Of a stretch of 64,000 nt of DNA, positions 51,686 to 61,004 are shown in pieces. The translations under genes were made by a program, and so were the position numbers. Source of the stretch: PALSA-968 sp964387075 (GTDB lineage Bacteria > Bacteroidota > Bacteroidia > B-17B0 > Aurantibacillaceae); the NCBI GenBank assembly GCA_964387075.1, contig CAYLVB010000007.1:186001-250000 (forward strand), written 5' to 3'. Each line of letters opens with the position of its first letter. Position 1 is the stretch's first letter. A model generated the notes under the pieces. It was not told the origin of the DNA. It worked only from the letters and a program-made list of their open reading frames with translations, and searched no databases.

Positions 51686-53059
51686 TTATTTTTCGAAAAT
51701 GATCTTCCCCTCTTTGATCACGGAACGATCTGCACCATAGATCTTATAGAAATACAAGCCGGGTGTGATCTGCATAGCGCCCAGGTTGATCTCCACTTTG
51801 GGATCCGCTTTTTCGAGGATCGTTCTTCCCAATGCATCCACCAATGAGAAATGTGAAATAGTTGCCGCATCGAAGGACGCCTCGGTAAGGATGCGAACCT
51901 TATCGTTGGTAGGGTTAGGAAACAGACCTATTTGTTCACCCGGATGTAATTGGATCCCGGAAATAAATTGCGACGATGCCGGCATCCATTGGGCAACGAA
52001 AAGAGCGAGGTCATGATCTACCATAGTAAACGCACCGCCTGCATATAAAACATTGTTGATTGTTTCGAGATCGTAAACAATACTGTTGGCACCACTTCCC
52101 ATAGGCTGCCAGTCGATACCGTTCCATCGGCCAATGTTCCTGCTCAGCGTAACACCGAGTGAGTCGAAGAATCCACCGGCAATCAGGTCGCCATTGAAAA
52201 CTTCCAGCGCGCTCACCGAGATAGCGCCGGTATAATTCGATCCGCCGCCCACATCATCCCAATTAACGCCATCCCATTTAGCAATATTTCTTACCGCTGT
52301 TGTGCCTGCTGTATTAAATACTCCACCCACATACAAGCCTCCCGAATAAACCTGCAGCGCGCTCACAGAGATCGCGCCTGTATAACTTACTCCGCCACCC
52401 ACATCGTCCCAGTTGACACCGTCCCAGCGCGCAATATTATTTACGGGAACTCCACCCGCATCGGTGAATGTTCCGCCCGCGTATAAACGACCATTATAAA
52501 CGCAAAGCGAATTCACAATGCCGTTCGTTCCGCCGCCTACCGACTGCCAGTTGTTCCCGTCCCACCTGGCGATATAATTCAATTGCGTTGAACCCGACCT
52601 GGTGAAGAAACCGCCGGCGTACAGATCATTGTTGTAAAAGCAAAGTGCTTTAACTACAGCGATCCCTCCGTTGGTATCAAGTCCGGCGCCCAGGGGTGAC
52701 CAATTCGAACCATTCCATTGTGCAATATTTTTTGATACGATTCCGTCAATATTTGTAAATGTGCCGCCAGCGTAAAGAACGCCATTGCTGTACAGCAGGG
52801 AAGATACCCCGGTTCCCGACATAGTGCCTTGACCAAGTGCTGAGTAATTTGTTCCATCCCATTTTGCAATACCAACGCTTGGCGCTGATCCGGCTTGTGT
52901 AAATAATCCGCCCATGTAGAGCACATGGTTGGCCTGGTCGGCTGCAAGCGACTGCACAACAGAATTGGTTCCAAGTCCCACGTTGTTCCAGGCATATTGC
53001 GCGTATGATGGAGAATTGAAGACCAGGTAAAAAAGTGCGATATGTAGAGTTTTCTTCAT
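51686..53059 (-). CDS. Secreted propeller protein with T9SS type A domain (paralog 1)
   Basis: A 457-aa protein with signal peptide MKKTLHIALFYLVFNSPSYA. Seven repeats of about 48 residues follow, each with the pattern LYAGGTFTDAGGVPVNNIAR plus WDGVNWDDVGGG, so a seven-bladed propeller is likely. The end, IGLFPNPTNDKVRILTEASF, VDALGRTILEKADPK, GLYFYKIYG, VIKEGKIIFEK, is the type A sorting domain. A tandem paralog is at 53309-54667. The function is unknown. Confidence 0.85.
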   Translation of the reverse strand: MKKTLHIALFYLVFNSPSYAQYAWNNVGLGTNSVVQSLAADQANHVLYMGGLFTQAGSAPSVGIAKWDGTNYSALGQGTMSGTGVSSLLYSNGVLYAGGTFTNIDGIVSKNIAQWNGSNWSPLGAGLDTNGGIAVVKALCFYNNDLYAGGFFTRSGSTQLNYIARWDGNNWQSVGGGTNGIVNSLCVYNGRLYAGGTFTDAGGVPVNNIARWDGVNWDDVGGGVSYTGAISVSALQVYSGGLYVGGVFNTAGTTAVRNIAKWDGVNWDDVGGGSNYTGAISVSALEVFNGDLIAGGFFDSLGVTLSRNIGRWNGIDWQPMGSGANSIVYDLETINNVLYAGGAFTMVDHDLALFVAQWMPASSQFISGIQLHPGEQIGLFPNPTNDKVRILTEASFDAATISHFSLVDALGRTILEKADPKVEINLGAMQITPGLYFYKIYGADRSVIKEGKIIFEK

Positions 53060-53308
53060 GGCGGAGGTATTTTAATCAAAGTTAGTTCAGATTCGCACCA
53101 TATTAATAACAAACTTCCTTGATTATACTAATCCCAACAATAAAAATAGTCTATTTTTACAAGCTATATATCTATATTACAGATATTTAACTTTTTTAAT
53201 GCAGCTATTCCCAGAGACTTCGAAAAATTGCTGCAAATCGGGGAAAACTAAACCCTTTTAACTTTTGAGAAGAATTGCCCGCTGGATTTGAAAAGTGGAT
53301 CGATCCGG

Positions 53309-54667
53309 TTAATCCATGAACATGATCTTTCCTTGCTTTAAAACCCGGTTCTCAGCATCGCTGATCTTGTAGAAATAAAGTCCGGCGGCAATGTTCTTTC
53401 GATCAAAAATGATCTCGTTATTTAGATTCTCTTTTTTGAAGATCTCTTTTCCGGGACCATCATATAAAGTAAAGCGCAGCGAACGCACATCACCGATCAG
53501 GAATATTTTATCCTGTACGGGGTTTGGATAGAAGCCGGGCTGCCCGTCCTTTACCATCAGTTCCGAGACGGCCGAAGCCTGCGAAGGTTGCCATTGCGAA
53601 ACGAACAAGGAAATATTAGAATCGGCAAGTGTAAATAAGCCACCGGCATATAAGGTATCACGCAACGCTTTTAAACTGTTCACTGCTCCGTTCATGCCAA
53701 ATCCCATAGTCGACCAATTGGCGCCGTTCCATTTTCCAACGTAATAGGCGGATCCGCTGCCCAGCGAATCGAACATTCCGCCGGCAACAAGGTCTCCCTT
53801 GAACACTTCCAGCGCGCTGATCGAGATCGCGCCGGTGTAATTAGCTCCGCCGCCAACATCACTCCAGGTAAGTCCATCCCATTTGGCAATATGATTCACC
53901 GGCGTAGAGCCTGCTGTTGTAAAAGAACCTCCCGCATAAAGACCGCCGGTATACACCTCTAACGCACTCACCGAGATAGCGCCTGTATAACTTACACCGC
54001 CACCCACATCGCTCCAGTTGACACCATCGTATTTGGCAATATTGTTAACGGTTACGCCGCCTGCCGAAGTAAAGGTTCCGCCTACATACAATTCATTATT
54101 AAAAACACAAAGTGAAGAGACCGTTCCGTTTGTACCAAGGCCAACAGGCTGCCAATTGGCTCCGTCCCACTTGGCGATGTTGTTCATAGTAACAGAGGCC
54201 GAATTATCAAAGATGCCGCCGGCATACAATTCATTGTTATAAACGCAAAGCGCTTTTACTATGGCCGTGCCGGTTGTTATTTCCAGCCCGCTGCTCAGCG
54301 GCGCCCAATTGGTGCCATTCCACTCAGAGATATTATTAGAAAGTACGCCGCCAATATCTGTGAAAGTGCCTCCGGCAATTAAATTACCATTACGCATTAA
54401 AAGAGAAGAAACTCCAACTCCTGTTAAAGCGCCGGAACCTACAGCGCTGTAATTGGCGCCATCCCACTTAGCAATACCGATAGCGGGCACGCTGCCAACC
54501 TGGGCGAAAATGCCACCGAGATAAAGGACATTGTTATTGGTATCCGCCTCCAGCGCCTGTACATCCAGATCGGCCCCTGCACCCACCGGATTCCAGCTGT
54601 ATTGCGCCTGCATACTGCTGCCTAGGCAAAATACAAGGATCAGGGCAAGGAGTAGTTTTTGTTTCAT
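53309..54667 (-). CDS. Secreted propeller protein with T9SS type A domain (paralog 2)
   Basis: A 452-aa protein; start set at ATG 54667 (MKQKLLLALILVFCLGSSMQ, signal). The open frame further up to 54787 is not used because it is unlike a leader. It has the same seven repeats as paralog 1 (LYVGGTFTSAGGVTVNNIAK, YDGVNWSDVGGGVSYTGAIS) and a type A end (PGFYPNPVQDKIFLIGDVRS, GLYFYKISD, VLKQGKIMFMD). By eye over half of the residues are shared with the neighbour, and blocks such as GGGVSYTGAISVSAL are identical, so a tandem duplication is certain. Confidence 0.87.
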   Translation of the reverse strand: MKQKLLLALILVFCLGSSMQAQYSWNPVGAGADLDVQALEADTNNNVLYLGGIFAQVGSVPAIGIAKWDGANYSAVGSGALTGVGVSSLLMRNGNLIAGGTFTDIGGVLSNNISEWNGTNWAPLSSGLEITTGTAIVKALCVYNNELYAGGIFDNSASVTMNNIAKWDGANWQPVGLGTNGTVSSLCVFNNELYVGGTFTSAGGVTVNNIAKYDGVNWSDVGGGVSYTGAISVSALEVYTGGLYAGGSFTTAGSTPVNHIAKWDGLTWSDVGGGANYTGAISISALEVFKGDLVAGGMFDSLGSGSAYYVGKWNGANWSTMGFGMNGAVNSLKALRDTLYAGGLFTLADSNISLFVSQWQPSQASAVSELMVKDGQPGFYPNPVQDKIFLIGDVRSLRFTLYDGPGKEIFKKENLNNEIIFDRKNIAAGLYFYKISDAENRVLKQGKIMFMD

Positions 54668-54824
54668 GGCTTGTAAAGGTACTATCTTATGAAATGACCC
54701 GCAGTGAATTCGTCGAAAATCTCCTATATATTTATACAGAATTTGTAGACAAAGGTTACAACCGAAAGTTGTGGGATTATTGCTCATTTCGGGCCAAAAA
54801 ATTTACACATCAGCCTAAAACCAT

Positions 54825-54832
54825 TATATTTG
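54825..54832 (+). promoter_or_regulatory. -7 box of tRNA-Ala
   Basis: TATATTTG, 20 bases before the tRNA. No TTTG at -33. Confidence 0.5.
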
Positions 54833-54852
54833 TGCCCTGTTCTTTAATTCAC

Positions 54853-54926
<74 letters not shown>

Positions 54927-54930
54927 CAGA

Positions 54931-54960
54931 AAGCCTCAACACATTGGTTGAGGCTTTTTT
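54931..54960 (+). terminator. Terminator after tRNA-Ala
   Basis: AAGCCTCAAC (54931-54940), loop ACATTG, GTTGAGGCTT (54947-54956), then TTTT. Confidence 0.8.
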
Positions 54961-54977
54961 ATTTAAGAGGGTCAAAC

Positions 54978-55008
54978 TTGCTCTTTTAAAAAAATTTAAG
55001 TAATTTTA
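54978..55008 (+). promoter_or_regulatory. Promoter of the dockerin-like protein gene
   Basis: TTG 54978-54980, 20 bases, TAATTTTA 55001-55008 (last base off consensus). ATG 55028 follows. Confidence 0.5.
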
Positions 55009-55027
55009 TTATACCAACCAATATAAC

Positions 55028-56926
55028 ATGAAAAAACTTCTACTTACCGCATGCGCCTTATTTATTGGAATACTCAACGCGCAGAACGACCGACTTTTTG
55101 TAAAAGAAGGGTTTGATAACGAGAAAGCCTTACAGGAAGCGAAGGCAAAAGGACTTGATCCTGTTGACCACGCCGGTTATGTAAAAAAACAATACAATGC
55201 CTGGCTGAAACAAAACGGCGAACTTGCCATTGAGCCAAAGAAAACACAAGCTGTTTTAAAGAAAACCCCGAACGCGATCACTGCTGGGGTGAATATTGAT
55301 TTTGAGAATGGCGACTATACCGGATGGTCAACCCTGGCTGGCGAGAATATGATCAGCTCCAATGGTCCTTTGCAAAACCTGCACCCGGTAAACGCGGCTG
55401 GAATTGACAGCCTGCCAACTTCCTGTGATCTTTCTGACACCACCGTGAGACATGGTTTGATGACGGGAGTGTTCAGTGATCCTGTTTGCGGCTTTCCGAT
55501 CACTTCACCTTTTGGAGGCAACTATGTGGCACGTCTCAACCGCTATTGCACGAGTTATGAAGGAGCGCAATTGGTACAATCATTTGCAGTAACACCGGGC
55601 GCCACCGTACTTAATTATGCTTATGCAGTTGTCCTGGAAGACGGTACGCATGCGTGGGGTGAACAAACTTATTTTAAGGTCCTTGTAAAAGATGTAATGG
55701 GCGGTTTGATAGATTCTGTTTACATGCAGGCCGCTAATGGAACTACACCCGGATTCTATCCTGTTCTTGGAGGTAATGGGTATACCTATTACAAACCCTG
55801 GACACCTGTTAGTGTAAACCTTGCGCCTTATATAGGGCAAACCGTTTCTGTAGAGGTTACCGCGGCAGCCTGCATTTATTCAGGGCATAGTGGCTACGCA
55901 TATTTCGATGCACGCTTAGATAGCACATCTCTCATGCCAAATGTTTGGCCGGGTGATGCGAACTATGATCTAACGGCCGACATGAACGATCTTTTTTATC
56001 TGGGATGGGCATATGGTTCGACCGGAACATTACGTACTTCAGGAACTAACAACTGGCAGGCAGAGCCTTCGGCAGACTGGGGGCAAAGCACTGCCTATGG
56101 AACAGAGTTCAAACACGCCGATTGCAATGGAGATGGTACCATTAACGATGATGACACAACCGCCATCCTGTTGAATTACGGACAGGGGCATGCGTTCAAA
56201 ATGGCCCATTCACACCAAATTGCTTCGCTGAGTAATTACCGGAATATTGGTATCACACCTTCTTCAGGCACAATAGGAACTAACCAGGCACTCGCGCTTA
56301 ACCTCAGCCTTCCGATCAGCATGTCAAGCCCGAATGACCTGATGGGAATAGCTTTCAGGCTACACGTTCCTGCCGGGTTCATTGCCTCATTAACTTCAAG
56401 CGATTTCAGTAATTCATTCGTTGGAACGAAAGGAAGTACCCTGATGACCATAAGTAAAGCTGTGCTCGCACAGGATCATATCGATATTTGCCTGGTACGC
56501 AAGGACCAACAGAATACAACCGCCGGCGGCACACTTGCCGACATCAATTTACTTACTTCTAACTTTGGAAGCAGCGGAACCGGTGTTTTCAGCATCAGCC
56601 ATATCCGTGCTGTAACTTACCAGGGAGCTTATCTTCCAGTTGGTGCCGGTACTGCCAGTGTGAACTTTGTTGCGGCAACCGGGATCCAGAAAATAAATAC
56701 AGAGCTTATCAAGGTTGGGCCCAATCCTGCTAATGATAAGATCATGATAGATGGGCTTACGGAAAGAACTTCCTTCGAGATCCTGAACGTGATCGGGCAG
56801 CCTGTTTTAAAAGCCACCTGCGATAATAAAAAGTTCATTGACGTTGCTGCTCTTGAAAAAGGAGCTTACTTCATCAAGCTGAACACGGCGCAGGGGGTTG
56901 TAACCCGAAAATTCATCAAGGATTAA
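55028..56926 (+). CDS. T9SS type A protein with dockerin-like calcium-binding region
   Basis: A 632-aa protein with signal peptide MKKLLLTACALFIGILNAQ. Residues about 90-310 look like a carbohydrate-binding-type beta-sandwich (VNIDFENGDYTGWSTLAGEN, YAYFDARLDSTSL). At about 312-400 come two dockerin-like calcium loops: GDANYDLTADMNDLFYLGWA and DCNGDGTINDDDTTAILLNY. A cohesin-like beta domain follows (DLMGIAFRLHVPAGFIASLT), then the sorting domain (IKVGPNPANDKIMIDGLTER, ILNVIGQPVLKA, GAYFIKL, VTRKFIKD). It is first in a pair with the gene 27 bases downstream. The ligand is unknown. Confidence 0.84.
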   Translation: MKKLLLTACALFIGILNAQNDRLFVKEGFDNEKALQEAKAKGLDPVDHAGYVKKQYNAWLKQNGELAIEPKKTQAVLKKTPNAITAGVNIDFENGDYTGWSTLAGENMISSNGPLQNLHPVNAAGIDSLPTSCDLSDTTVRHGLMTGVFSDPVCGFPITSPFGGNYVARLNRYCTSYEGAQLVQSFAVTPGATVLNYAYAVVLEDGTHAWGEQTYFKVLVKDVMGGLIDSVYMQAANGTTPGFYPVLGGNGYTYYKPWTPVSVNLAPYIGQTVSVEVTAAACIYSGHSGYAYFDARLDSTSLMPNVWPGDANYDLTADMNDLFYLGWAYGSTGTLRTSGTNNWQAEPSADWGQSTAYGTEFKHADCNGDGTINDDDTTAILLNYGQGHAFKMAHSHQIASLSNYRNIGITPSSGTIGTNQALALNLSLPISMSSPNDLMGIAFRLHVPAGFIASLTSSDFSNSFVGTKGSTLMTISKAVLAQDHIDICLVRKDQQNTTAGGTLADINLLTSNFGSSGTGVFSISHIRAVTYQGAYLPVGAGTASVNFVAATGIQKINTELIKVGPNPANDKIMIDGLTERTSFEILNVIGQPVLKATCDNKKFIDVAALEKGAYFIKLNTAQGVVTRKFIKD

Positions 56927-56953
56927 CTCTTATTCACTCTAAAATCAAACGCT

Positions 56954-57898
56954 ATGAAAAAAATCTACGCACTTGCCATTTCTTTTGGCCTTTTTGTTAG
57001 CGGATCAGCGCAAACAATTCCATGTGCCAACCTCGAAACCTGGGTGAACAGCAACGAGAGCGGCGCCACCTACCTCGTACCCCAGAACTGGGTTACAGTT
57101 GATCAATTGCAGAACGCATTTACCCCAACCTACACCGGAACCTCTACTGTGCGCAGTACTTCGTCGCACACCGGACAGTACGCTTTACTGATGCAAACCA
57201 CCCTCAATGGCTCAGATACCGTGAGCGGTGGGGCCATTTCTACGCCTTCCATCAACGAAGTCTTTAACGCAGTTTTTGGCGGCGGCGGCACCTTTGGTTT
57301 TCCTTACACAATGCGCTCGGCCAGCCTGCAGGGATGGTTCAAGTTCACAAAAGTTGGGGGCGATACGGGCAAGATCAGCGTTGTACTGACGAAATGGAAC
57401 ACCGGCCTTCAGACCCGCGATACACTGGCCATGGTTTCCGAATACGTTTTTGGTAACAATACGGCAGTCTATACGCAGTTCACCATTCCGATAACCTATT
57501 CGCTAAACTTATTTCCGGATACCTGCAGTATCATCACTGCCCTCGATGGGCCCAATGGCGGCGAATCACATATCGGCAGCCAGTTCTTTATTGACGACCT
57601 TGCCTTTGTAGGAACTGTGCCTGTTGGCATACAGGAAAATGGAACACTGAGCGACCTCATTCGTATTTATCCGAACCCCTTTGCAAACTCAGCAACGCTC
57701 GAGCTGGCCACTTCGTTAAGCCTTAACCGCGCCGAAGTGGTATTGTTCGATGCCTTAGGAAATGAAGTGCGACGCATCAGCAAACTCAGCAACTACATGG
57801 TGGACCTTGATCGCGGCGAATTGCGGGGCGGGATCTATTTTTACCGCCTTGTGAACGAGAACGGTATTCTTGCCGGCGGTAAGTTCATTATAGAATAG
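56954..57898 (+). CDS. T9SS type A protein, carbohydrate-binding-like
   Basis: A 314-aa protein with signal peptide MKKIYALAISFGLFVSGSAQ. The region 25-220 has CANLETWVNSNESGATYLVP, TGQYALLMQTTLNGSDTVSG, QGWFKFTKVGGDTGKISVVL, KWNTGLQTRDTL and GSQFFIDDLAF, typical of a lectin-like or CBM-type sandwich. The sorting domain is LIRIYPNPFANSATLELATS, LFDALGNEVRRI, GIYFYRLVNENG, GGKFIIE. The broken gene at 61005-61741 is a clear relative: NTGLxxRDTL and a shared D-D-L/V-D motif occur in both. Confidence 0.85.
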   Translation: MKKIYALAISFGLFVSGSAQTIPCANLETWVNSNESGATYLVPQNWVTVDQLQNAFTPTYTGTSTVRSTSSHTGQYALLMQTTLNGSDTVSGGAISTPSINEVFNAVFGGGGTFGFPYTMRSASLQGWFKFTKVGGDTGKISVVLTKWNTGLQTRDTLAMVSEYVFGNNTAVYTQFTIPITYSLNLFPDTCSIITALDGPNGGESHIGSQFFIDDLAFVGTVPVGIQENGTLSDLIRIYPNPFANSATLELATSLSLNRAEVVLFDALGNEVRRISKLSNYMVDLDRGELRGGIYFYRLVNENGILAGGKFIIE

Positions 57899-57900
57899 CG

Positions 57901-58848
57901 CTACAGCTCTTTCATAAGTACCTCATACAACGCAAGCATGGATGCGATGTCATGCTTATGTACTTTTTCATCCGGGGTATGCACGTTGTCTTCGGGCGCG
58001 CCCACAAAACACCAGTCCCAGGGATACTCGGCCATTTGCAATTCCTTGGCGTCGCTTCCACCGCTGCCTTCTACTTCCAGCTGAAAAGGTATCTTACTTT
58101 TTCTGGCGATGGAAATAATCCTTTGCACGTAGGCTCTTCTTGGAATTAAACTATCACGCATGCTGATGGCAACGCCTTTTCCGTGCCGCACACCTTCGGT
58201 TACCCAGGTAATATCGGAGATGAGGGCCTGTTTTATTTTGTATTTGCGCCGCAGGAATTTCTGGAGAAAAGAAACAGTCCCTCCCCCATGTTCTTCGTAA
58301 CAGGAAAAAACAATCGCTCCGTCCTGCAAGGTCTCCGCGAGTTTCAGCGCGTTCAAAACTCCGAGGCGGTTGTCCATGTAACAACACTGCACATGGTCTT
58401 TTGTTTCGCGCCAGTTGGGTTTAAAAGTAAGTTCATCGCCGGTGGCGAAACGGGATGCAGACTTATAACTTAACTCAACATAGCCACTCTTTTTATTTTC
58501 GGCCACCTGCAGTTCGGCCTCTTTTCCTTTTTCGTTCACCAGTTTAAAGCCGTTCACAGTGCGTGGCCCGCCTATTTTTACCAGCTGTTTGTTATACCGA
58601 ACAGTAAAACCAATGCTATCGAGATGCGCGAAAACGGCCGTACGCGGCTTACCGAAAACAAGAATGATGCAGTCCTGGAATTTTTCGCCCGCGTAAATTT
58701 TGGGTTGTCCTTTCCACTTACTTTTTTCTTTTTGGATATAGGATAGTACAAAGTCGCGCATGGGGCCTTCATTTCCGGAAGGAGCGTGAATGGCGCACAT
58801 GGTTTTGAGTAAAGAGAATTCGTTATTCTTTTTTTTAGAAGCCGGCAT
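57901..58848 (-). CDS. M42-family-like metallo-aminopeptidase
   Basis: A 315-aa protein. Metal-binding and catalytic motifs of the M20/M42 clan are present: AVFAHLDSIGF (His), CYMDNRLGVLNAL (bridging Asp), SCYEEHGGGTVSFL (Glu pair), LISDITWV (Asp) and EDNVHTPDEKV (His). The start MCAIHAPSGNEGPMRDFVL is typical. M42 enzymes are large oligomeric aminopeptidases with two metal ions, acting on short peptides in the cytosol. The protein is about 30 residues shorter than usual members, mostly by a small domain. It is convergent with the 56954 gene and probably in one operon with the EamA gene 47 bases upstream. Confidence 0.85.
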   Translation of the reverse strand: MPASKKKNNEFSLLKTMCAIHAPSGNEGPMRDFVLSYIQKEKSKWKGQPKIYAGEKFQDCIILVFGKPRTAVFAHLDSIGFTVRYNKQLVKIGGPRTVNGFKLVNEKGKEAELQVAENKKSGYVELSYKSASRFATGDELTFKPNWRETKDHVQCCYMDNRLGVLNALKLAETLQDGAIVFSCYEEHGGGTVSFLQKFLRRKYKIKQALISDITWVTEGVRHGKGVAISMRDSLIPRRAYVQRIISIARKSKIPFQLEVEGSGGSDAKELQMAEYPWDWCFVGAPEDNVHTPDEKVHKHDIASMLALYEVLMKEL

Positions 58849-58895
58849 ATCTTGTTTTATAGGTCAAAAGAAATGAATTTTTGCGAAACAGTGTC

Positions 58896-59753
58896 TTACA
58901 AAGTTATTAAAACGATGGCCGCCACGCTTAGCGCGATGCCCAACCAGTTGACGAGTGATAGTTTTTCGGAAAAGAAAAGGAAAGCGCACAAGGTTGAGCC
59001 CAGCACCACGCCCACGTTCACCACCGGGTACAATACGGAGCTTTCCAACACATTATCGGTAATGGCCCGCATCACCAGGTAGATGCTGAAAAAATTGGGA
59101 GTACCCAGGATAATGCCGGCCAGAACGATCCTGCCGTAGCGAAGTTCCTTTTTGTTGCGGTAAAAAAGAAGGAAAGCGATGAGGCCAAAGATCCCCGCAG
59201 CATAAAAGAACAGGCCTGTGAGGCAGGCGGTCTCATCGTTGTTCTGCACGATACGTTTCTGCGCATAGTTCACAATAGCATCAATAATGCCGGTGCCCAG
59301 GAAAACGGCGACGGGTAAAAGCCAATTACTTTTTTCAGCGGTATCTTCCTTTTTCCGTTTAGAAACAAAGACCACCGAAGCCAGGGCCAGCAAAATACCC
59401 AGGATCTTTATCCAGGTGATCGCATCTTTAAACAGTACAAAGGCAAGGGCCACCGGGATCACTACGCTCATCTTATTGGCCACCGAGGCTACCGAGACAC
59501 CCATTTTTTCTGTGGTGAGCGAAATGAGGTAAAAGACCGATACGAAAAGGATACCCAGGATGAGGGCAGGAACCCGCAAATGGGTGGCCTCTACAAACAC
59601 AGCGCGCGAAGACATAAAAGCCAGTGAAAAGGAGGCTGCCACAAAATAATTAGCCACAATGGCGGGAAAAGCCGGTATTTTAAACTTTTTAAAGGACCTT
59701 ATGATGAGTAAAAGGGCTACATTACAGGCAATTCCGCTTATTAAAAACCACAT
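58896..59753 (-). CDS. EamA (DMT superfamily) transporter
   Basis: A 285-aa protein with start ATG 59753; the TTG at 59771 would add six residues. Ten hydrophobic helices can be drawn in two sets of five. Features include GVSVASVANKMSVVIPVALA, TWIKILGILLALASVVFVS and NVGVVLGSTLCAFLFFSEKL, with the Glu of FFSEKL typical of EamA repeat 2. The family exports metabolites or amino acids across the inner membrane; the substrate is unknown. It is just upstream of the aminopeptidase, which may fit peptide or amino acid handling. Confidence 0.83.
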   Translation of the reverse strand: MWFLISGIACNVALLLIIRSFKKFKIPAFPAIVANYFVAASFSLAFMSSRAVFVEATHLRVPALILGILFVSVFYLISLTTEKMGVSVASVANKMSVVIPVALAFVLFKDAITWIKILGILLALASVVFVSKRKKEDTAEKSNWLLPVAVFLGTGIIDAIVNYAQKRIVQNNDETACLTGLFFYAAGIFGLIAFLLFYRNKKELRYGRIVLAGIILGTPNFFSIYLVMRAITDNVLESSVLYPVVNVGVVLGSTLCAFLFFSEKLSLVNWLGIALSVAAIVLITL

Positions 59754-59835
59754 AGGCTGTAAAATTAACAATTAGCCTAACACCCTCTAATACAAATATT
59801 TGTTAAAATATTGCCGGTTTTTGGGCTTATTTTTT

Positions 59836-59843
59836 TATATTTG
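59836..59843 (+). promoter_or_regulatory. -7 box of the 340-aa T9SS gene
   Basis: TATATTTG, 24 bases before ATG 59868; a TTG at 59811-59813 is 22 bases upstream, slightly long for a -33. Confidence 0.5.
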
Positions 59844-59867
59844 CGCAACAATTTAAACCAATAAAAA

Positions 59868-60890
59868 ATGAAGAAAATTTACGCAATTATTGCCCTCAGC
59901 TCAATGATCTTTTCTGCTAACGCACAGCAAGGTGCCAGGAAAGCGAGCAAAACCCTTACAGCAAGCCAAACAACCGCTGCTGTAGCAAAACACGGCCATG
60001 ACAATATCTCTGTTGTGGTATGTGACACTGTTTCCCCGATCATGGGTTCTGACAGCCTTTTATTATACACGGTAGGTACTGCCCAGGGAGGTGGATATGT
60101 TACCGGTAACAACGGTTATGGCGACATCAAGAAGGCCACTTTTATTCCCGGTTCAATGGTTCCTCCTGCATCTACTGTTACTGCTGTTTACTGCCTGTTC
60201 TACAAGAATGCAAATGGAAATGGAACAAAAGGTACAGGTGCTGTTAGCTTCCAGGTATTTAATGGTGATACCACTACCGGCCCTAGCGGCGCTGCCTTAT
60301 CTACTTCTGGTACTACAATGGCTGCTATCATTAGCGGTGGAACCCAGGTTGGTAACGTCCTGGTGTCTTCAACTGCTTTGAGCTCTCCTGTAGTTGCTCC
60401 AACTGCCGGTTTCTTCATTTCTTTCACTTTACCTACTACAACCGGCGATACTGCCGCGTTCTACATCGCAAGGGATATGTCGCAAACATGGCATAGCTAT
60501 GCATGGGAAGAGTGGAGCGGAGGCGGAGGATGGTATTCTTTCGTAAATCCTTCAAACTGGGATATCCCGGGTGCTTCTTTAACCATGTTGCCTGTATTAT
60601 GCTATGATAACGCAACCGGTATCCAGAACAATGTCCTGACAAATAACATTGCTATGTTCCCTAACCCAAGCAACGGTCAGTTCAATTTCATTCTGTCTTT
60701 ACCTGAGGCTACTAACCTTACTATAAACGTGGTGAACACGTTGGGCCAGGTTGTATTTACAAAGACTGAAAACAACTTCAAAGCCGGTATCCAGAACTAC
60801 GACCTTACTTCTTTAGGTAAAGGCGTTTATTTTGTGAACGTTACCGACAGCGACAACAACAAGGTTGTTAAGAAGATCGTTATCGAATAA
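59868..60890 (+). CDS. T9SS type A secreted protein
   Basis: A 340-aa protein with signal peptide MKKIYAIIALSSMIFSANAQ. The mature part is Thr/Ser/Gly-rich (SDSLLLYTVGTAQGGGYVTG, KGTGAVSFQVFNGDTTTGPS) with a beta-sandwich look and YAWEEWSGGGGWYSF. The end, IAMFPNPSNGQFNFILSLPE, NTLGQVVFTKTENN, GVYFVNVTDSDNNKV and KKIVIE, is a type A sorting domain. No enzymatic motif. Has its own promoter and terminator, so it is a single-gene unit. Confidence 0.83.
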   Translation: MKKIYAIIALSSMIFSANAQQGARKASKTLTASQTTAAVAKHGHDNISVVVCDTVSPIMGSDSLLLYTVGTAQGGGYVTGNNGYGDIKKATFIPGSMVPPASTVTAVYCLFYKNANGNGTKGTGAVSFQVFNGDTTTGPSGAALSTSGTTMAAIISGGTQVGNVLVSSTALSSPVVAPTAGFFISFTLPTTTGDTAAFYIARDMSQTWHSYAWEEWSGGGGWYSFVNPSNWDIPGASLTMLPVLCYDNATGIQNNVLTNNIAMFPNPSNGQFNFILSLPEATNLTINVVNTLGQVVFTKTENNFKAGIQNYDLTSLGKGVYFVNVTDSDNNKVVKKIVIE

Positions 60891-60910
60891 TCTCAATAAG
60901 CTATTTCACA

Positions 60911-60940
60911 AAAAACCCGCCTTTTCGAGGCGGGTTTTTT
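60911..60940 (+). terminator. Terminator after the 340-aa gene
   Basis: ACCCGCCT (60915-60922), loop TTTCG, AGGCGGGT (60928-60935), flanked by A- and T-runs on both sides, so it can act on both strands. Confidence 0.85.
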
Positions 60941-60974
60941 ATTCCATAAATTTTAGTGTTTCCCTGCATTGAAC

Positions 60975-60982
60975 TATATTTG
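60975..60982 (+). promoter_or_regulatory. -7 box of the broken T9SS gene
   Basis: TATATTTG, 22 bases before ATG 61005. Still intact although the gene is broken. Confidence 0.5.
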
Positions 60983-61004
60983 TTAAACCTTTAAAAAACA
61001 ACAT

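Noticed and set aside
54667..54787. Longer N-terminus of propeller paralog 2
   Set aside because: The added 40 residues are unlike a leader; ATG 54667 gives a normal signal peptide.
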